Assembly: GCA_944472155.2 (NCBI GenBank)
Contig: OX235271.1
Span: 105,351,256-105,415,255, forward strand
Length of the DNA: 64,000 nucleotides
Source: Trichobilharzia szidati
Lineage: Eukaryota; Platyhelminthes; Trematoda; Strigeidida; Schistosomatidae
Direction of reading: 5' to 3'
The position numbers and the translations under genes were made by a program. The stretch's first letter is position 1. Every line of letters begins with the position of its first letter. Below the pieces are notes generated by a model, which saw only the letters and a program-made list of their open reading frames with translations, made no database searches and had not been told where the DNA came from. This document shows positions 29,499 through 42,060 of the stretch, piece by piece.

Positions 29499-30645
29499 GG
29501 CCAAGTTAAACTTTAGACACCAATAACTACCAATCAGCGATGACGTCGAATTATCCAATGAGATTCACGAACGTAGTTCAATGTTGTACAGCGCTTGATT
29601 CACTTACGATGCGTGCCCTTACAAGGTTACGTTTGCAGTTCGAGGAGGATAGTGTAGTTCAGTATTGCCTAAACTTAGGCTTGCTAAGAAAGGAGAGAAA
29701 GTGTTCCTGTGGTGGTGTTATGACTCTGAAAAGCTATTCGAGGTCAACTGATGGATTTGTCCATCGTTGTGGAATATGTTGGAAACGAGTTAGTATTAGA
29801 GAGGGTAAGCTGCTAATTTTAATATTCCGCAGGAACATTTTTGCTAGGTCACATCTCTCTCTAACCCAAATTTTGTATATCTGCAACTATTGGGTACTGA
29901 AGCAGCCAGTGAGAGTGGCAGCTGCGGAGACGGAGAACAACCTCGTCTCAACAGTCCAATGGTATCAGCATTGTAGAGATATAGCATCATGGAAAATGGA
30001 CAGAATTACTTCGCTGTTAGGCGGGGAGGACGTAGTAGTCCATGTAGACAAGACAGTGTTGATAAAGAAGAAATACAATCGGGGTCGTCAGAGAGCAAAC
30101 AACATTTGGGTTATCGGTTTATACGACACGTCCCTTCGAAAAGGGTTTGTTGAAAGGATAGGAGACAGGAAGGCGAGCACTTTGATCCCTATTACAACTC
30201 GACTTGTGAAAAGAGGATCAATTGTGCATATGGACGAGTGGAAAGGCTATGATTCCTTGTCATCTCTGGGTTACATTCACCATGGAGTGAACCACTCGAA
30301 TGATTACGTCGATCCTGTTACTGGGACTCATACCAATTCAAATGAAGGTTTTTAGGGGAGATTGAAAAATAGGATCCGGGCTATAAAAGGGTGGCAAAAG
30401 GATGCCATTTTTAGTCATTTGGACGAATATATGTACAGAATGTGGTGCGATTCTTCTATTGACAGTCCCATCTTTTTGTCCCATGTTCGAGAAAGATAAC
30501 CATTGTAACGGTTTTATACTTTTTTCTATGCATTTTTGTACAAATATACGCTTCCACTTATCATAAACGCCTCTTCAATGTGATTGGTCAGTTCAAGGTC
30601 GTTTGCTGATTGGTTGTTATTGGTGTCGGAAGTTTAACTTTGCGC
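29499..30645 (+). mobile_element. Merlin DNA transposon
   Basis: About 40-bp terminal inverted repeats: GTTAAACTTTAGACACC... at 29499-29538 and its inverted partner at 30605-30645, which ends AGTTTAACTTTGCGC. They frame an ISXO2/IS1016-type transposase. It begins exactly where segment A stops matching segment B. A target duplication is not obvious. Confidence 0.85.
29540..30499 (+). pseudogene. Merlin transposase with one in-frame stop
   Basis: 319 codons from ATG 29540 to TAA 30497-30499, broken once by TAG at 30353-30355. An N-terminal zinc-like pair (CSC, CGIC at about residues 55-80) precedes an ISXO2 DDE core: HVDKTVLIKKKYNRGRQR (Asp about 170), HMDEWKGYDSL (Asp about 232) and HTNSNEGF (Glu about 269). 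The TAG stands where family members have the Trp after EGF. Everything else is open, so the loss is recent. Merlin is known from schistosomes. Confidence 0.88.
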
Positions 30646-31012
30646 AATTCACGGGGGAATTGTAAGATATGCGACCAATAATGTTTGCAGATCATTTGTC
30701 ATTGTAAATGGTCGAAAATGTACATTCTTTGTTCTCTTTCAAAAAGTTAAATGGAAGCTGAAATGGTGAGAGACAAAAGAAGACAAACAACAACAACAAC
30801 GCAAAAGAAAGCAAGTGGAGTGCTTAGGGAGTGATTAATGTGAATATACACATTTATATTCTGTTTAGTAATTATAGTTATTTTGGTGCACTAACTAACT
30901 ATTCCCGTGATGCTAACTTTTATATTGTGTGAACTAATATTATTGTCCTGTGTAAAAATGTCTATCATGTACTTCCAATAATATTCAAATTTATAATTGT
31001 AGTTTGTTGTAA
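30646..31012. other. Repeat leader with 23-residue ORF, then LINE 3' UTR
   Basis: 30655-30850 matches the reverse complement of about 38600-38800. Both carry a short ORF beginning MVR, then KRRQTT, ending ASGVL plus two residues (30763-30834 here). From about 30850 to 31012 the minus strand is probably the 3' UTR of the LINE at 31013-32145. Confidence 0.5.
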
Positions 31013-32145
31013 CTACACGTTTAATGAACTTAAAATATCTATGTGGGGTGAAAAAGTGGGTGTAGGATTCAGACGCAGAAGTGCACTGTCATCTTTGAGC
31101 AGTCTGGTGACTGAGGAGATGAACACTGCGAGTGTGTTTGCATCGCGCACATCAGCTGGTAGCCTATTCCAAATGACTGAAAACTTATTTAAGAAGAAAT
31201 TATACCGCATGTAAGTCTGACAATGCTCTATAGCAACTAGGTTGTGATGATTTCTAAGATTGTAACTGATGACAGCGGTAGGTTTAATTATTGGCTCGGA
31301 GGAGTGCACGAGCAGATTAGTTAGCTTGTAGTAAAAAATCAGGTTTAGCTTAAGGCGTCTTTTCCAGAGTGGTTCTAAACTTAGTCTGTCGCAACGTTCG
31401 TAGTATTCGAGACCACTTTCTAAACCAAGAGTTCTTAAGGTGAATTACCGTTGCACTCCTTCTAACTTAAGCTTGTCATTTTGTCCGAGTCCGCTAAGAA
31501 TAAACGGGCAGTATTCTAAAATAGGTCGGACACATACTTTATATAATAAGACCCTAGTTTCACATCAAAAGAAATTGCGAGTTATGCATCCTAGGAGCCT
31601 TCGTGTTTTACGTCTGGTATAATCAGGTTGTTCAGAGAACGTTAAGTTACTAGAGTATCTGATACCGAGATCTACGACTGAGTTGAGCTTGGCTAGTTTA
31701 CGCCCATTTATTTCAAGATTTAGGTCAAGGTTACTGTTTCCGATACAAATCCAGCCGCATTTATCAATGTTGAACTTTAGACAGGATTCAGTACACCATG
31801 TTGCGAGACTACTTAGTTCAGGATGCATTTCATTTACCATATCGCTTAGTTCATGAGCGTAGCAGGAGTAAACGACTTTGAGGTCGTCAGCATATAGGAA
31901 TGATTTACCTGAGGTGAAGCAGTTGCAAATTCTGTTGATGTATACTGTAAATAAAAGTGGACCTAGGACACTACCTTGCACAACCCCACTTGTGATCTGC
32001 CTAGGATGAGATAATACAGATCCAACCTTGGTTATTTGTACCCTGTTGCTTAGAAACGATTTTAACCACTTCAGTAATGGATTGCGAATCCCACATGAAT
32101 ACAGCTTCTCAAAGGGAATACTGTCAAAACTTGTAGAAAATAAAG
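31013..32145 (-). pseudogene. CR1/jockey-like LINE, 5'-truncated, minus copy
   Basis: The minus strand carries the second half of a non-LTR reverse transcriptase: SFDSIPFEKL, ITSGVVQGSVLGPLLF, LYADDLKVV, LKFNIDKCGW and IRYSSNLTFSE. After a frameshifted part (31310-31564) comes the C-terminal domain FSVIWNRLPADVRDA and LLKDDSALL. The YADD catalytic box is intact. The copy starts inside the palm domain. Confidence 0.87.
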
Positions 32146-34125
32146 CGCTTGTGGGTAACTCCAAAAGTCAGGAACTTTGTAGGATATTGCAGAAACGTCT
32201 AAACAGCAGTAAAGACAATACTGTGAGCAGCTTGGAACATAAGAATATAATATACAATGATCCCCAGGTTATGAGTGAACTCCTCAGTGAGTGGTTTTGC
32301 AATGACGCCAGAGTGCACCCGACCCAAAATTTCCAAATGACCTGCAAAAGTAACCACAAATTAGGCGAAATAGACTTTAATATACAAAATATAGACTCAG
32401 CGATTAAAACGTTGAAGTCTAATGGTAGTACTGGAACAGACGACATACCATCTGTCATATACAAAAATGGTAGCACGGAAATGGTAATCTTGTTACTTAG
32501 AATATCTACTCTCTCGTTGGAAACTGGAACTTATCCTGAAGTGTGGAAAACCACATACATATTACCTAAGCACAAAGCAGGGGCCAAAACCAGTGCGTGC
32601 AACTATAGACCTATCAATATAACACCGGTAACATCCCGAATAATGGAGAAAGTGGTTAAAGACCGAGTGTCAGACAACTTAATTGAACATGAACTTATCA
32701 ATCCATCACAACACGGATTTCTCAAAAAGAGATCATGTGTTACCTGTCACAGACATTTTCAACGAAGTTACACGAAGTAGGGACAACAGAGAACTAGTAA
32801 TTGTACTACATTTCGACATAACAAAAGCCTTCGACAGAGTTCCCCATAATCTGCTAGTCATCAGGTTATGCTCACTAGGGATATGTGACCCTCTCCTGAG
32901 CCGGATAAAATCATTTCTCTGTGGTCGAAGTCAGACAACGAAAGTTGGCTCGATAATCTCAAGGCCTAAACCAGTAAGTAGTGGTGTGATCCAGGGAAGT
33001 GTATTAGGCACACTCTTATTCATAATATATATAAACAGTGTCTGTGAATGCTTTAGTGAAGGTAAACCAATACTACATGCAGATGACTTAAAAGTGACCT
33101 ATAAATGCAAGAGCACAGATCTTGGAATAACAGTAAACACCATACAGCAATAATTAGAAAAAATGGATACATGGTGTGACACCTGGCAACTCCAATTTAA
33201 TGTCGAAAAATGTGGCTGGCTCTGCATAGGTTGCAACAATTTAGAACTTGACCTGACAATTCAAGGCCATGCACTTCTACGACTGGAATCTGTGCTGGAC
33301 CTAGGGCTGAAATATTCACATAACTTATCATTTTCTGAACATATCTCCAAACAAGTGTCAAAGTCACGCAGACTTATCGGCTTTCTACTCAGGAACTTCT
33401 ACAGAAATGAGTCTAGAATTCTGTTGTACAAGGTTTGTGTGTGTCCTTTATTTGATTACTGGTAACTCGTGTATAGTAGTATACGCATAGAGGACAAATT
33501 GAAAGTCGAGGGAGTGCAGAGGTACTCCACGTTAAAATTACTCGGAACCGAAAATGGTGCGAACTACTCCACTAGATGTGATACCCTAGGACTAGAAACA
33601 CTATGGCTAAGACGCCTGAGACTAAACTTGACACTTTACTATAAGCTTCTAAACCACTTAGGTTTTACCTCTACTAATGGCACTCGACTTTCAGATGACA
33701 ATGGCTACAAACTTAGACACACTAAGGGTACAGTAGCTATAGAACAATGTTAAACAGCCACCAGGCAAAAGTTTTACTTGATTAGGTACGCACAGATATG
33801 GAATAAACTACCAATGGAAATGCGTCAAGCAAGTACATTTCTTATTATTTTATTTTGATTTACAGCTTGATTCCACACCGTATTTTCAGTACAAGTGTGG
33901 AACTTTCAGCATGTGATATCGGTAGCCCAAATTCAGGCCGACCATAGATATCGGGTGTGCGCCGGCAGGGGATCGAACCCCGGACCATGTGCATGGTCGG
34001 CGAGAGTCCTAACCACTGTGCCTCCTTCAAAAAGGTGCTTAATGACAAACTACAAGAGTTTGCAAACGATAGTAGTTCTAGTTCCTATCTGAGAGCCTCC
34101 GAAATTATAGGTCCATTTAATGTAT
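32146..34125 (+). pseudogene. CR1/jockey-like LINE, 5'-truncated, plus copy
   Basis: Starting just where the minus copy ends, the plus strand reads TGTDDIPSVIYKNG, TGTYPEVWKTTYILPKHK, NYRPINITPVTSRIMEKV and INPSQHGFLKKRSC. After a frame change it reads FDITKAFDRVPHNLL, SSGVIQGSVLGTLLF and LHADDLKV, then the C-terminal region to about 33465. Fragments reach 34125 beyond the nested SINE. The catalytic box is HADD rather than YADD. Several stops and frame changes make it dead. It is a different subfamily from the minus copy, so this is not one twin-primed insertion. Confidence 0.86.
33850..34024 (-). repeat. tRNA-headed SINE, second body type
   Basis: On the minus strand it has the head GCACAGTGGTTAGGACTCTC, a T-arm-like GGGGTTCGATCCCC and the body of the copy at 60023-60210, down to GGTGTGGAATCAAGCTGTAA. 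It interrupts the LINE reading frame: QASTF lies left of it and FKKVLNDKLQEF right of it. Confidence 0.88.
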
Positions 34126-36548
34126 AAGCTTAAATACTACACCTGTTATTTTTTGCCTATATTTATAATTCTAGATAAAACATTAACGGTTATGATACGT
34201 ATCCTCAAACAGACAAGAAATCTCGTTTGTAAAACTACTACCCAACACAATAAGTGGAATAAAATGGACATAAACCGACAACATGCAAAAGGTGTAGCTC
34301 ACCACAACATCACATGAACAGATGTAAGCTCGTTGGGCACCACATATCCCTCACCAACTACAACCCACCTTTCCTTAGATAATGCGATGAACTTATATCC
34401 ATAATGTTGCTGAGCAGTTAATATTCTCAACCCCTGTCGGAACAGCTGAAATTCATAAACCTTCCTCACGCTAAGAAAATACCCACAAGCAGTAGAAATC
34501 CATAAATTAATGCGTCTGAAGCTTATGTATTTACTCCCGACAATGACATTGCAGATCAAACGAGATAAACATTTCACTGATTTCAAAATAACACATCAAT
34601 GAACTATAATTCAAGGATTCTGCACACAACAAAGTTATGTATAAAAATTGACTTCAAGCTTTATTTTTTTCCCAGGCACTTATAATCCATCCACGGAAGA
34701 CCTGGTTTTTTCTGTTAATGCGAAGACAATACTTCTGTATTTCCTGATATGTTGCACTCACTGACGATCTAGCAGATTTTTCCAACTGTGCACAGAAATG
34801 ATTGTATATAAGTGAAAAGGCTGTTGTATACTACTGGGATTAACAATTATCAAGTGTATGTATAATCTCCAGCGAACATGTAAAGCATATCTTGCTACTG
34901 CCTGTAAATTGTGATTCAATTACATGGTTCTATTCCTGTAACAATTTGATGATGCCTGTAAACTGGCGTCCCTCATGTACTGTACTATGAGAATAAATTT
35001 ATTTATTTATTATGTGTAGACAGGTTACTTTGCAATGTCAAATGTTTGCCATATAAAAGACTGTCATGATAATTTAGTACAATAAGTCCTGCCAACCGAC
35101 CCTACCTTCAGTTCATACTACCTGCATTGAACTGGTGTTCTGCTGAATCTTGCTCCACTATTCACAAAACCTATTCATTTTACTCTTCAATGGTTTAACA
35201 TCTTATAAACTAATCTGTTCATTAGGGCGCATGCACACATACATAATATGTTCATAAATCTGTATGTGGAGATCTATCAGAAGCACTCACTAAGAAATCT
35301 AGGGAAATGGAATGTAAGGTACGAACGTGTCTGGAACCAAGCGATATATTTGCTGTAGCCATAACAATCAGAGCCTAACATCATAAAAAGAGGGAGGGTG
35401 ATGCATGCTGATCAGTAGATATGGTGGTGGACACTAAGGTGAATCGCCCCACTCTACAGGAACAGCAATATGCAATTTGACGACTCGAGATTTTATGAAG
35501 GCTTGAATCTTTATCTTAAAAAAGATAATAATGATCGTCTGGACAGATCATGCTTCTACCTTTAAACATATACCATTCGGTCAGCCTATTGCTGAGATGC
35601 GACCACGTGGGCTCTGCACAGATTTATGAGGCATCTTATAAATTAACATGCTTTCCTTTGTCGTATCTTCGAATATCACTTGACAATGTCTCATCTCATT
35701 CATCTTCTAATAACGTCTTCACTTGCTCATTATATTCCATCAAACCTAACATTTTATAGCTCTTTATGAATTTGATTCGACTTATTCTATTGCCATTCTC
35801 TATAGGGTACGGTTGTGCACCAAATACACAAAAAGGTATGAAATAAAAACAACCGGCTTGTGGATAATTGTATTGAAAACAAAAGTGGACATCATGATAG
35901 TAAGACCTATATGGGTAGCATTATGCATTGCAAATGAACTTTGTCAGCCTAGGGATTATAGTCTCCCATTGTATTTCCTTTGTGAATGCATCTGTTAATG
36001 ATACATTGCACTTACCTATTTCATTACACTTTAATGATTCACCTTAGCACCTTTACTTTTCTAAAACAGCTTACTATCCCTTGTAAACGTTGTACTTACC
36101 TCAATATTGGTTGGTTATCGTATGCCTACAAACACGGGTTGAAAACGAAACGAAGTCGATTTTCCTGCGCAATCTGGAGGACTACTGTTTAATTCAATAA
36201 TGATACGACATGGGTCAGACAATGAGTGTATTTATATATACATCAAATATTTAGCTGTTCAAACATTATTAACTTGTAGACAATCTACTATTTGTCATTA
36301 TATCATACTTGATCGTGCCTGTAAAAATGGAATGCATTTTCATGTAAATTCATGTTTATATGAAATACACTATTGTCATTAATTATGAATTGATCGTTCA
36401 TTATTCAACCACATTGACAAGTCTTATTTCTACCATTCATATGGTTGTTAGTACATTTCTGTATCTTATCTCCTTTACAGCAAGGATTCTTTCAGCGAAA
36501 TGTTTGTGAACGTAGTGGAATTTAGGTTATCAGTGGTATATTTCGGCG
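34126..36548. other. No gene; repeat debris
   Basis: 34630-34800 matches 37780-37960 (shared TTGACTTCAAGCTTTATTTT and GTTAATGCGAAGACAATA). Near 34931-35011 and 36308-36378 are LINE-tail-like sequences built on CCTGTAAA. Remaining frames look like chance. Confidence 0.5.
36308..36378 (+). repeat. LINE 3' tail
   Basis: GATCGTGCCTGTAAAAATGG... ATGAAATACAC. Same pattern as 38017-38077 and 39391-39471. The upstream LINE body is not recognisable. Confidence 0.5.
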
Positions 36549-37092
36549 TCATTTGTTACTGAATTCCTCTGCAACTATCGTGTTATGTCTAAGAGGGGAT
36601 GATTTTGGCTTACGATGCTGATTGATTTCTGTGCTAGGGCTATCCAGAGATATATCAAGATCCGTGGTAGGGGTTGAAGGGGCTAATTTAAGAGAAGGAT
36701 TATAATTGATTAACATTTCGGCCGGTGTCGTGCTCTGCGAAGCTAATTTTGTGAGGTTTGTGATGTTTGAGAGGGGAGAGGCTATGAGTTCTATCATATT
36801 GGTCTTGGGTTTATCTATTTCGGTGACTTGAGGTGCCTTGCCATTGAGTTTAGTGAGCTGATTGCAAACACTCCTTCCAGTCACCGTCTTATCTGCTACA
36901 ACATTTATTTTTTTGTAGCTATCTTGTATCCTGTAACAGGATACGTTGTGTAATAGTGAATTTCTTAGCCTCTGTCTGTGTTTCAAACTTGAGGCGTATA
37001 GGGCAGCAATGGTAGTGCTGACTCTTTTCAGTCTCTGACATTTTGTTTGGGAGTTAAGCATTTTTGCCACCCTAAGTAAGATATTTTGAACC
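36549..37092 (-). CDS. Orphan reading frame, possible exon
   Basis: About 180 uninterrupted codons on the minus strand. An acceptor-like ATAATTAG stands just upstream (about 37093-37100), and TAA ends it at 36549-36551. The protein has a basic helical start (VQNILLRVAKMLNSQ, ALYASSLKHRQRLRNSL) and a Thr/Ser/Pro-rich end (APSTPTTDLDISLDSPSTE). I recognise no family. Length for such an AT-rich region and protein-like composition favour a real exon or a LINE ORF1 piece. No neighbouring exon was found. Confidence 0.35.
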
Positions 37093-37100
37093 TTCTTCAA

Positions 37101-38300
37101 CCCCTAATTATCCGGTATATTATAGACTATCGTACTTAATTTTGCATTTGGTCTTTTGATGACTTCTGTTGTGATGGAGTCTATCAGGTTGTCTACCTAG
37201 ATGCATACAAAGACTTAGTAGAAATAAATATTTGTTCACTAAATTACAATGTACAACGAATATAAACATATCTGTCCCACTCCACATACTTTTTCTCTGC
37301 CCTCTGGCACTTTTCTGCTCGCCTGTTCTGTTGTATTTGCCCTGTAGTAGAAGTTGCACTGATCTGCATCCAGACTGAAGCTGAGAAACAATTGAAGTCA
37401 CTCACTCATATATTATCCCTCAAGGTTTGACTAGTAATGGCTCAGCATCCTTGATGAAATCCACTGTCACCATAACAAGACGCTGTACAGCATCTTATAC
37501 AAGCACTGTCAATGATCTAAAATGGCTTTTATATAGCTTTCGACGTGTTTATCAACTTACTCGTACGGACTTACCATGCAGTGACGAATGGCGGGCTCTG
37601 GGTGACTTGGGTGCAGTAAAACAAATCTGCTTGACAATGACCAATATTAATCTGCATTCAGTTGGATCCACATCTGGTATTACTTGCAATAAAAATGATG
37701 TCAAAATCATACAAATAAATCACTGATTTCAAATTAATACCCAATTTGAACATAAAACAGGAACAAGATACGATGCCGCACACAACAATGTTATATGGAG
37801 GAATTGACTTCAAGCTTTATTTTTTTCCCAAATATTGGTAATTTATCCGACACATACTTGGGTTTTTTGTTAATGCGAAGACAATATTTCTATATTTCTT
37901 TATGTGCTCCATTGAACGACTAGCTATCAAATTGTACTCACTAACTAGTGTCAGAGAGGACAGCAACCATGTAATTTCACTATAAATCAAATTCATGTAA
38001 TTTAAATAATACTTATCCATGCCTGTACAACTGGTGTGTCCTACATAGATAGGAAATATATATTATTATTACCTCGGTTACCGATTATGTGTCAAATTCG
38101 CCAGGGTTTATGGTTCTGTTCAGGATGCTCAGAGGTGTAGGTTCACAGACCGGCTATTTTATGCCACTCACCTGTGTTGGTAGTTAAGATATTCTGCTCA
38201 TGTTTTCTGAATATATCTTCCATTCATAGACTCACTACACCTTACTTCCCGAACCTCAGTCTTCATCTCTTCTACAGACAGCTTTGGTCATTCAATTTCT
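37101..38300. other. No gene; repeat debris
   Basis: Contains the second copy of the 34.6-kb repeat (37780-37960) and a LINE tail at about 38017-38077 ending in an ATT run. Frames here are short and unconvincing. Confidence 0.45.
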
Positions 38301-38800
38301 GAAGTAAGTGTTGAAGCTGAACTTCGTGTCTGAAATTTTGTGACACGTGCATAAGTTGTAGTGAATAGGTCTATGTCAGGACCAGGAGCTGAGTTTGTAG
38401 AAGCGATGCGGCTTCTAGTAGTAAGCATATTCTTGCTCTCAGTTCCAGCTCCGTTAGAAGGTAGTGAAAAAGTAGTTCGGTGCTTCCGGCGTACTGGTGA
38501 GCAACGTGACTCACCACTATATTTTGTGGGAGGTGTGTTGCCTGTTGTAGGAAGCTGAGATGTGCTATCAGTTAACAGGTGAGTGAGTTGGCGGTTTTGT
38601 ATTTATGTATATATATAATTTTAATAATCACTCTTCGAGGACTCCACTTGCTTCCTTCTGTGCTGCTGTCGTTTGTCTTCTTTTTTGTCTCACCATTTTA
38701 GCTTATAAATGACTTTTTGAATGAAAATAAGGAATGTAGATATTTGACCACTCACAACGACGAGTGATCTGCAAACTCTACTGATTCTATATCCCACAAG
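38300..38800 (-). other. Repeat leader with 22-residue ORF and following open frame
   Basis: The minus strand from 38800 matches the plus strand from 30655. It has a short ORF (MVRQKRRQTT... GVLEE, about 38630-38696). An open stretch to about 38300 follows (STSQLPTTGNTPP, then SPVRRKHRTTFSLPS). It could be the 5' part of a LINE with an ORF1-like product. No reverse transcriptase follows, so this is uncertain. Confidence 0.35.
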
Positions 38801-39390
38801 TGCCTCGTGAGCTACCCATTAACTTCCTCCACAACGCATCCTGGATGACAGTTGTGGAATATTACCTATATGCCAATAAAAAATCCCATTAACGTCTGTT
38901 GGGTGCCAACAAATCTGGTTGTTCGAGAAATAATGAACACATCCTGATGGTTGCTTTTGAAATCTGACTGACTCGTGTGATAACAACTTCCAGCTCCTAC
39001 ATGCTCCAATTGTCATTTTATATGGATTAATTCGCCATTATTCTGGTTCCTGATCGCATATGGACTGAAAATTGCCTATTGCTTTGGCAACACTTCTTTG
39101 TAGGTTTAACTGGACACTTATTGCTCTGTTTCTGAGGTCGTTCTTCACTTCTTGAAATAGCTTTTAATAACGTGGTGACAAAGCACTTACCCAAATATAC
39201 GCGGTTCACTGGCTGACCATAAATATCAGCATGAAACGGAACGAAATTTGGCTTGGCGCTCAACTTTGATGGTGAAGGGTTTACAGTTTGGCATTTATAA
39301 GAGCCTGTTCTGATTGCTCGTGCCATTATCAAACGATTTAAACCTATGAAAGAGTATTAATTTGTGATGTTTCACGATTGTAATTTATAA

Positions 39391-39471
39391 CATAACTAAT
39401 CGTGCCTGTAAAAAAGGCATGTATTTCACGTAAACACTCGTTTATGCGAAATATAAGTTATTATTATCATA
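39391..39471 (+). repeat. LINE 3' tail
   Basis: AATCGTGCCTGTAAAAAAGG... CGAAATATAAGTTATTATTAT, the clearest of the tail series in this part. Confidence 0.55.
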
Positions 39472-39499
39472 ATCTGTGTTGATAGTTCAGATATGCCTG

Positions 39500-42060
39500 G
39501 CGAAACATTATAATATCATAATGTAGCTCTTGCTAACTTAGCAGTACTCCGCTGCCTTACAAGAGAATAATACTCAGGGCTGTTTAAGGATGCATCTGTT
39601 ACCGATATTATAAAGGGAATGCAGAGATGCACAATCACACCACAACGCAGAAACTGCGCTCCTGTTCTTTGGGAACCAAAGAGCCTGAAAAGTGATTCAG
39701 TTAGCACAGACAAACAGAATGATCCTTGAAGGCGAAACAGCTGAGGTTCAATCGAAATGACAAACCTCGTTGACTCCCCACATGGTCTCCATATATGTAA
39801 TGTTGGGGATGACGATGAGCAGGTCATCCATGTACGCTTTGGCAGACGTCAGTTCACGCATTAAATCATCTATAAATATGAAAAGTCTGTACAATATTCT
39901 GAAGACCAAATGGCACCTACAAAATATCACAACCTGAACTGGGTGGTGTTGGTCATTTTAGCTGTATCTTCTCCAGTCGTCGGAATATTGTGATGGGGGT
40001 GAACTAAGTCTATTTACGCGAATATCTTTTGGCGCATAGGTGGCACAGCCGTAGAGTGCTCCTCGACGAGGCAGGTGGTTCGAGGTTTGATCTCCGGCCG
40101 ACGCACCCCTTTACCTAGCTAAGCCAGTAGTAAGACTGGTAAAGAGGGAAGGTTGGGCCTGAGGCTAGCAACCCCTTCCTTTAAAAATAGTCACCACTGC
40201 TACAGAAACTTCAATTCTTCAGCTTGAAGCCGTATGTTCCACTGGGAACGTAAAGGAATAAAAACAAAAACAAAAACTCCGGTGAATCGAAGACTACTAG
40301 TAAGGTCTTGAATGTGTGGTACTGGGTATCTATCTTGGGAGGTTTGCTTATTGAAGGCTCTAGCTATTTCTAGTTTTTCCGGGGCTAATCTTCTTGGTTT
40401 AGTGAGAACTGGAAGTGTGAGTAATTTTTGGACCAAACTTAGAATTTGGAGGGTTGGTCGCCCTTGGATATACGATTTCCCCCAATGTCATCTGCAACCT
40501 CCCGGCCTACAGTGATGAAAACTACATTGCATTCAACACATAGTGCTACCTGCCTTGCCATTCGAATACCGGGAGGATGCTTTCACTGTTAACCGTCCCC
40601 TCCCACTGTCTACCAGAAATTCGTACCTTTCTAAGAAGATTATTTCGGCCATAGTGGAAATCTATGGAAGCTATCACCTAAACCTGATGATATTCGTAAA
40701 TAGTTTCCTCTCCGAACTCGAAATCAGAGCTATATTGGAGACATGCCGCGTTATAGGTGAGGTTATCGTACCGAAGTGGCCTCTATTTTGACATGACACT
40801 GAGTGGAACTTCTCTATCAACGAAGAATTCCATGTCCGGATTATATTTTGTGACGTAATAAGGGACTGTCCGGAACCTCTTCTAAGTACTGCTACCTGAG
40901 ACAGGGCCAACAGTTTCCGTTTTGGCTGTGATGTGGCTTAGGCCAGATTCGTGTGTGCATTCCTCTGATTGTGCACCAATCCCCATTTATCTGGCTTGTC
41001 TGGGTCTGCTTCTTGATCGAAGACTATGCTTGTTGGGCGATCGTCCCCGATTACTATGTGCCAGCTGTATTTGTGCTACTGTTTTCGGCAACGCCTGGCC
41101 ACACTTCCTGGGATAACCAGGTCGTCACCGATGCGCATGTAGTTCTCCTCCAACGTTCGATCTGCGATGCTCACCAACTGTTCAAGAGCGAAGTCGAGAT
41201 TTAAGCATCTAGGAAACCAGTTAGTTGTGCTGCTAGAATAATTTTGAACTCGTTTTCACTTATTTCAACTAGATTTAGTGCTCACAATTGATGTGCGACT
41301 ATCGATCCTGCTAGACGAGGGTACTAGCCACACCAATTGCTGACTATTTGAGTTGGCCCACGTCACCTGGTGGCCAGGCTGCTCTTGACACTACGCCATC
41401 TAGCGAAAGGACAATTTAAGACTAACGACTGCTGAAAGAGGTACCTATTAGCGATGATGCACAGGGGGATAATCACACCCCAACGAATCTGCCAAGATCT
41501 TATCCCCTGAGAATTATCTTGACCACCGTGTCCTTCAGTCCTCACAGACAACCAGATTCGCCGTTGATGGTGAAACGGTTGAGGTTTAGCTGGTTTAGAG
41601 AACTATTTTGGGACCCTACAAGCACTCGTTGCGTGTTGTGCTTACTCCAGAAGGTCTGGCATCCACCCCAACATTAGCACAGCCTCCCTAACCGTCCTGT
41701 CTCCCACTATTGCAAGCGGTGCAGAACTATATAGGGCACTGTCTTCCGTGTTCTCCTCTCGAAACGACCACTTTTGAGATGGTTTCCGAACAATGACAGG
41801 CATTCTACATCCTCATAAATAAGCACTGTGTGACGAGGTCAACTCGTCTCTAATCTCATAAGATAACTAAGAATACATGTCACTATGGCTAGTATTCTCA
41901 GACTTGATGCTTTGCCGGTCGAAGAGGTGCTGCAGCTGAGCGAACCATATTCCTGGATCATGTCGATTAACTCAGATAATCTAACTTTTGTCGATATTAG
42001 GGGATCTACCTCCATGGAAACAGTTTTTTAAACCAGATCCTGTGGCTGTTAAATGAGACA
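39500..42060 (-). mobile_element. Decayed Ty3/gypsy element 3
   Basis: The minus strand keeps islands of a third gypsy element in order. Gag-like PGIWFAQLQHLFDRQSIKS lies near 41900-41970 and a protease-like FLVDSG near 40590-40620. Reverse transcriptase islands are LTKPRRLAPEKLEIA and QDRYPVPHIQDL at 40278-40440, then AYMDDLLIV at about 39800-39850. Frames are wrecked by stops and deletions, and a SINE has entered the reverse transcriptase. No LTRs were found. 38800-39500 may hold further remnants that I cannot assign. Confidence 0.6.
40031..40277 (+). repeat. tRNA-headed SINE inside gypsy element 3
   Basis: Same body type as 21623-21857: GGTTGGGCCTGAGGCTAGCA, CTTGAAGCCGTATGTTCCAC, and an A-rich end AAAACAAAAACAAAAAC. 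The head is more diverged (GCATAGGTGGCACAGCC, then CGAGGTTTGATCTCCGG). Older than the 21.6-kb copy. Confidence 0.82.
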
